A stretch of DNA of 5,925 bases from Acidobacteriaceae bacterium (GTDB lineage: Bacteria > Acidobacteriota > Terriglobia > Terriglobales > Acidobacteriaceae), in NCBI GenBank assembly GCA_003132825.1, contig PKYX01000171.1:1-5925 (forward strand), given 5' to 3'. Of the stretch, positions 3,901 through 5,925 are shown piece after piece. A model generated the notes under the pieces. The model saw only the letters and a list, made by a program, of their open reading frames with translations, was not told the DNA's origin and searched no databases. The position numbers and the translations under genes were made by a program. Numbering within the stretch: the stretch's first letter is position 1; each line of letters starts with the position of its first letter.

Positions 3901-5262
3901 TCAGTCGTAATACTCCAAGCCGAGGTGGGTGATGAGCCCTTCCCCGCGCAGGTGACGCAGGGTGTTTTTCAGCTTCATCGACTGGATGAACAAGTCATGC
4001 TCGGGATAGAGCCCGGGTGCGGTCATGGGAGACTTGAAGTAGAAGCTCAGCCATTCCTGAATGCCCAGCCCTTTCAGTTCCGTGCTGCGTTTGGCCAGGT
4101 CTAAAAACAGCACCAGGTCGAGCACCAGGGGGGCGGCCAGGATCGAGTCGCGACAAAGAAAGTCGACCTTGATCTGCATCGGATACCCGAGCCACCCGAA
4201 GATGTCGATATTGTCCCATCCTTCTTTGTTATCACCGCGCGGGGGGTAATAGTTAATGCGCACTTTATGGGTAAAGTGGCCGTAAAGCTCAGGATAAAGA
4301 TCGGGTTGGAGGATATGCTCGAGCACCGAAAGTTTGGACTCTTCTTTGGTCTTGAACGATCCCGGGTCCTCCAAAACCTCGCCATCGCGGTTGCCCAGAA
4401 TGTTGGTGGAGAACCAGCCGTTCAGTCCGATCATCCGGGCCTTGAACCCGGGCGCGAGGATGGTCTTGATCAGGGTCTGACCGGTCTTGAAGTCTTTGCC
4501 GCAGATGGGAGCCTCGTTCTGCTTCGACAATTCCTGCATGACCGGCAGGTCCACGGTGAGATTGGGCGCGCCGTTGGCGAACGGCACTCCCTCCATCAGC
4601 GAGGCGTAGGCGTAGATCATCGAGGGCGCGATGGCTTCGTCGTTGGCCAGCATGGCCTTCTCAAAGGCTTTCACCGACTGATGGGCGGCGGTCGGTTGCA
4701 GAAAGACCTCGGTTGAACCGCACCAAATCGTGATCAGCCGGGTGGCCCCGGAACTCTTGCGGAACTCGCGGATATCGGCACGCACTTGTTCGGCCAGGTC
4801 CAGCTTGTTCTTTCCCTTCTTGACGTTCGTTCCGTCAAGGCGCTTGACGTAGTTCTGGTCGAAGACGGCCTTGCGCGGCTTCACCGTGCTCAGGAACGGC
4901 TTGATCTGATCGAGCAGAGAGCGCTCGAGCACGCCGGCTTTCGAGGCCGCCGTGTACATGTCATCCTCGAACAGATCCCAGCCGGTGAAAACCAGATCAT
5001 TCAGGCTGGCGAGGGGGACGAATTCTTTGATCTTCGGGGAGCGGCCCTCGGTGCGTTTCCCGAGGCGGACGGTGCCCATTTGGGTGAGGGAGCCGATCGG
5101 CTTCGCCAGACCCTTGCGCACCGCTTCGACTCCGGCCACGAAAGTGGTGGCCACGGCGCCCATGCCGGGAATCATTACGCCTAGTTTGCCTTTGGGTGCC
5201 TGAATTTCCGTGCCGCGTCGCTGATCGGTTTCCGCTTTGGGGCTCTTGTGCCGCGTCGCCAT
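3901..5262 (-). CDS. ino1: Myo-inositol-1-phosphate synthase (EC 5.5.1.4)
   Basis: This 453-residue cytosolic enzyme converts glucose 6-phosphate to 1D-myo-inositol 3-phosphate using bound NAD, the first step of inositol synthesis. The N-terminal Rossmann part has a Gly-rich loop VMIPGMGAVATTFVAG (29-44). Family motifs follow: WCGSTEVF (180-187), GKDFKTGQTLIKTILAPGFKAR (255-276, like the eukaryotic DDFKSGQTK block), GWFSTNILGNRDGEVL (282-297, like the SYNHLGNNDG block), and the catalytic-domain segment IKVDFLCRDSILAAPLVLDL (364-383, like the yeast EDSLLATPLIIDL block). Lys-rich positions in the last three blocks probably include the catalytic lysines, by eye. Length falls between the short archaeal/actinobacterial form (about 370-390) and the eukaryotic form (about 510-530). 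Residues 1-25 are a basic, probably disordered extension. AGGA at 5278-5275 is a modest ribosome site. The product could feed inositol lipids or solutes; no neighbour shows which. Confidence 0.95.
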   Translation of the reverse strand: MATRHKSPKAETDQRRGTEIQAPKGKLGVMIPGMGAVATTFVAGVEAVRKGLAKPIGSLTQMGTVRLGKRTEGRSPKIKEFVPLASLNDLVFTGWDLFEDDMYTAASKAGVLERSLLDQIKPFLSTVKPRKAVFDQNYVKRLDGTNVKKGKNKLDLAEQVRADIREFRKSSGATRLITIWCGSTEVFLQPTAAHQSVKAFEKAMLANDEAIAPSMIYAYASLMEGVPFANGAPNLTVDLPVMQELSKQNEAPICGKDFKTGQTLIKTILAPGFKARMIGLNGWFSTNILGNRDGEVLEDPGSFKTKEESKLSVLEHILQPDLYPELYGHFTHKVRINYYPPRGDNKEGWDNIDIFGWLGYPMQIKVDFLCRDSILAAPLVLDLVLFLDLAKRSTELKGLGIQEWLSFYFKSPMTAPGLYPEHDLFIQSMKLKNTLRHLRGEGLITHLGLEYYD

Positions 5263-5566
5263 TGTTGGGGGACTTCCTTGAGAGAATTGTGAGGCTTGGG
5301 CAAACGCGTTATGTTCTCGTACTGAGAGGGGATTTGCAACCTCCCTAGGCCAAACGTGCAGGAGGGGGTTTCAACGGCAGCAGAACGACATCGGTTGGAG
5401 ACTCTCGCTCGGCGACGAAACCGGGTCGGGGTCCCGCCCTTCAAGTCCCACCGGGTTTCTCGCTGTACACTATGCCGATTCCGGAGAGAACCGGTTCCGC
5501 TGGGTCTCTTGCGTCTCTCTATGATAGTCGTAATCTCTATCGTTATCTCGATTTCACGGCGGGCCT
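5263..5566. other. Divergent intergenic spacer upstream of inositol-phosphate synthase and the SnoaL-like gene
   Basis: This 304-bp stretch has no credible gene. It contains a 10-bp perfect palindrome GAACCGGTTC (5488-5497), a possible operator, and a weak rightward -10-like TACACT at 5466-5471. A pyrimidine-biased stretch with recurring TCTCTAT (about 5511-5554) precedes the rightward gene. On the leftward side TTGCAA (5334-5339) lies upstream of CATAAC (5313-5308) with too long a spacer to call a promoter. Confidence 0.55.
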
Positions 5567-5925
5567 GTGCCGAACGACGAACAACAAATCCTCCAGCTCT
5601 TCCGGGACGGCGACCGCGCCCTCATGGCTGCCGACCTCGCCGAACTTTCGCGCATCTTCGCCGATGACTACATGCAATACGACGAATCCGGCCGGGCCTT
5701 TACCAAGCAAGATGTAATCGACAATCTCAAGACCGGCTCGATCCGTTACCCCTCGATTGTTTCCACCGGCCGCCAGGTCCGCCTGTTGGGAGAATTCGCC
5801 ATCGTCCACGGCTCCGAACAGGACGAAGTGGAGCAAGCCGCCAGGCGCTCCCCGGTTCGCTACGTTTACACCGATGTGGTCGCCAAACGCGGCGGCCGTT
5901 GGCAGATCGTGGCTTCACAACTGGC
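5567..5925 (+). CDS. SnoaL-like / DUF4440 (NTF2-fold) protein, C-terminus cut by window edge
   Basis: From GTG at 5567 the frame stays open to the edge: 119 codons. An in-frame TAA at 5531 with no ATG, GTG or TTG between makes this GTG the only likely start; the GGCGGG just upstream is a weak ribosome site. The chain reads as one NTF2-like cone-shaped domain: helix DEQQILQLFRDGDRALMAAD (4-23), LSRIFADDYMQYDESGRAFTKQDVIDNLKTG (27-57, the usual DUF4440 turn with a D-x-G and a Thr-Lys-x-hydrophobic helix), then strands RQVRLLGEFAIVHGSE (69-84), RYVYTDVVAKRGGRWQIVASQL (98-119). The closing RWQIVASQL is how such domains normally end, so only a few residues are missing. Members range from isomerases and hydratases to non-catalytic ligand binders, so no reaction can be assigned. 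No signal peptide appears with this start. It is divergent from the inositol-phosphate synthase gene. Confidence 0.85.
   Translation, partial: MPNDEQQILQLFRDGDRALMAADLAELSRIFADDYMQYDESGRAFTKQDVIDNLKTGSIRYPSIVSTGRQVRLLGEFAIVHGSEQDEVEQAARRSPVRYVYTDVVAKRGGRWQIVASQL

Noticed and set aside
4267..5184. Two long rightward ORFs (4267-4716 and 4786-5184)
   Set aside because: Both are antisense shadows of the inositol-phosphate synthase gene, which shows family motifs along its whole length.
5472..5717. 81-codon ORF and a hydrophobic stretch (MIVVISIVISIS, from 5521) just before the SnoaL-like gene
   Set aside because: The ORF is out of frame with the SnoaL-like domain and becomes a Ser/Thr/Pro-rich shadow. 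The hydrophobic run is what a TCTAT-rich stretch encodes in that frame, and using it as a signal peptide would need a frameshift with no supporting evidence.

Overview
The window is moderately GC-rich, densely coded bacterial chromosome. Protein style points to an Acidobacteriota-type genome (Terriglobia-like): an ECF sigma factor with a small zinc-finger anti-sigma factor, a GAF-like protein with a GW-x-GR core, and a long-form myo-inositol-phosphate synthase. That assignment is inference from protein resemblance; there is no rRNA or marker gene to confirm it. I see no mobile element, CRISPR array, tRNA or rRNA. Apart from one likely frameshift, the genes look intact.

Left part (1-2430): a leftward gene for a soluble GAF-like protein runs off the left edge. 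A 306-bp divergent spacer with a degenerate heptanucleotide repeat separates it from a rightward group: an ECF sigma factor, its cytosolic zinc-finger anti-sigma factor (overlapping by GTGA), and, 176 bp further on, a small CxH/CxxC protein. The small gene's reading frame appears broken by one extra T near 2236; correcting it restores a 77-residue protein ending 21 bp before a strong hairpin. This group is probably one regulatory unit, a sigma factor controlled by a Cys/His protein and followed by an uncharacterised small metal-binding-like protein.

Central part (2339-3900): two separate intrinsic terminators, one per strand, insulate the sigma locus from a convergent gene for a secreted or periplasmic M48 zinc metalloprotease. 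That gene has a clear ribosome binding site and a perfect TATAAT element. The 306-bp spacer behind it holds only a doubtful 61-codon ORF and some GC-rich inverted repeats.

Right part (3901-5925): a leftward gene for myo-inositol-1-phosphate synthase (453 residues) is divergent, across a 304-bp spacer, from a rightward gene for a SnoaL/DUF4440-type (NTF2-like fold) protein that runs off the right edge only a few codons from its expected end. Nothing links the inositol gene, the protease and the sigma locus functionally beyond proximity. The parts most worth a second look are the frameshifted small gene, the sigma factor start without a Shine-Dalgarno sequence but with a hairpin in its place, and the heptamer repeat.
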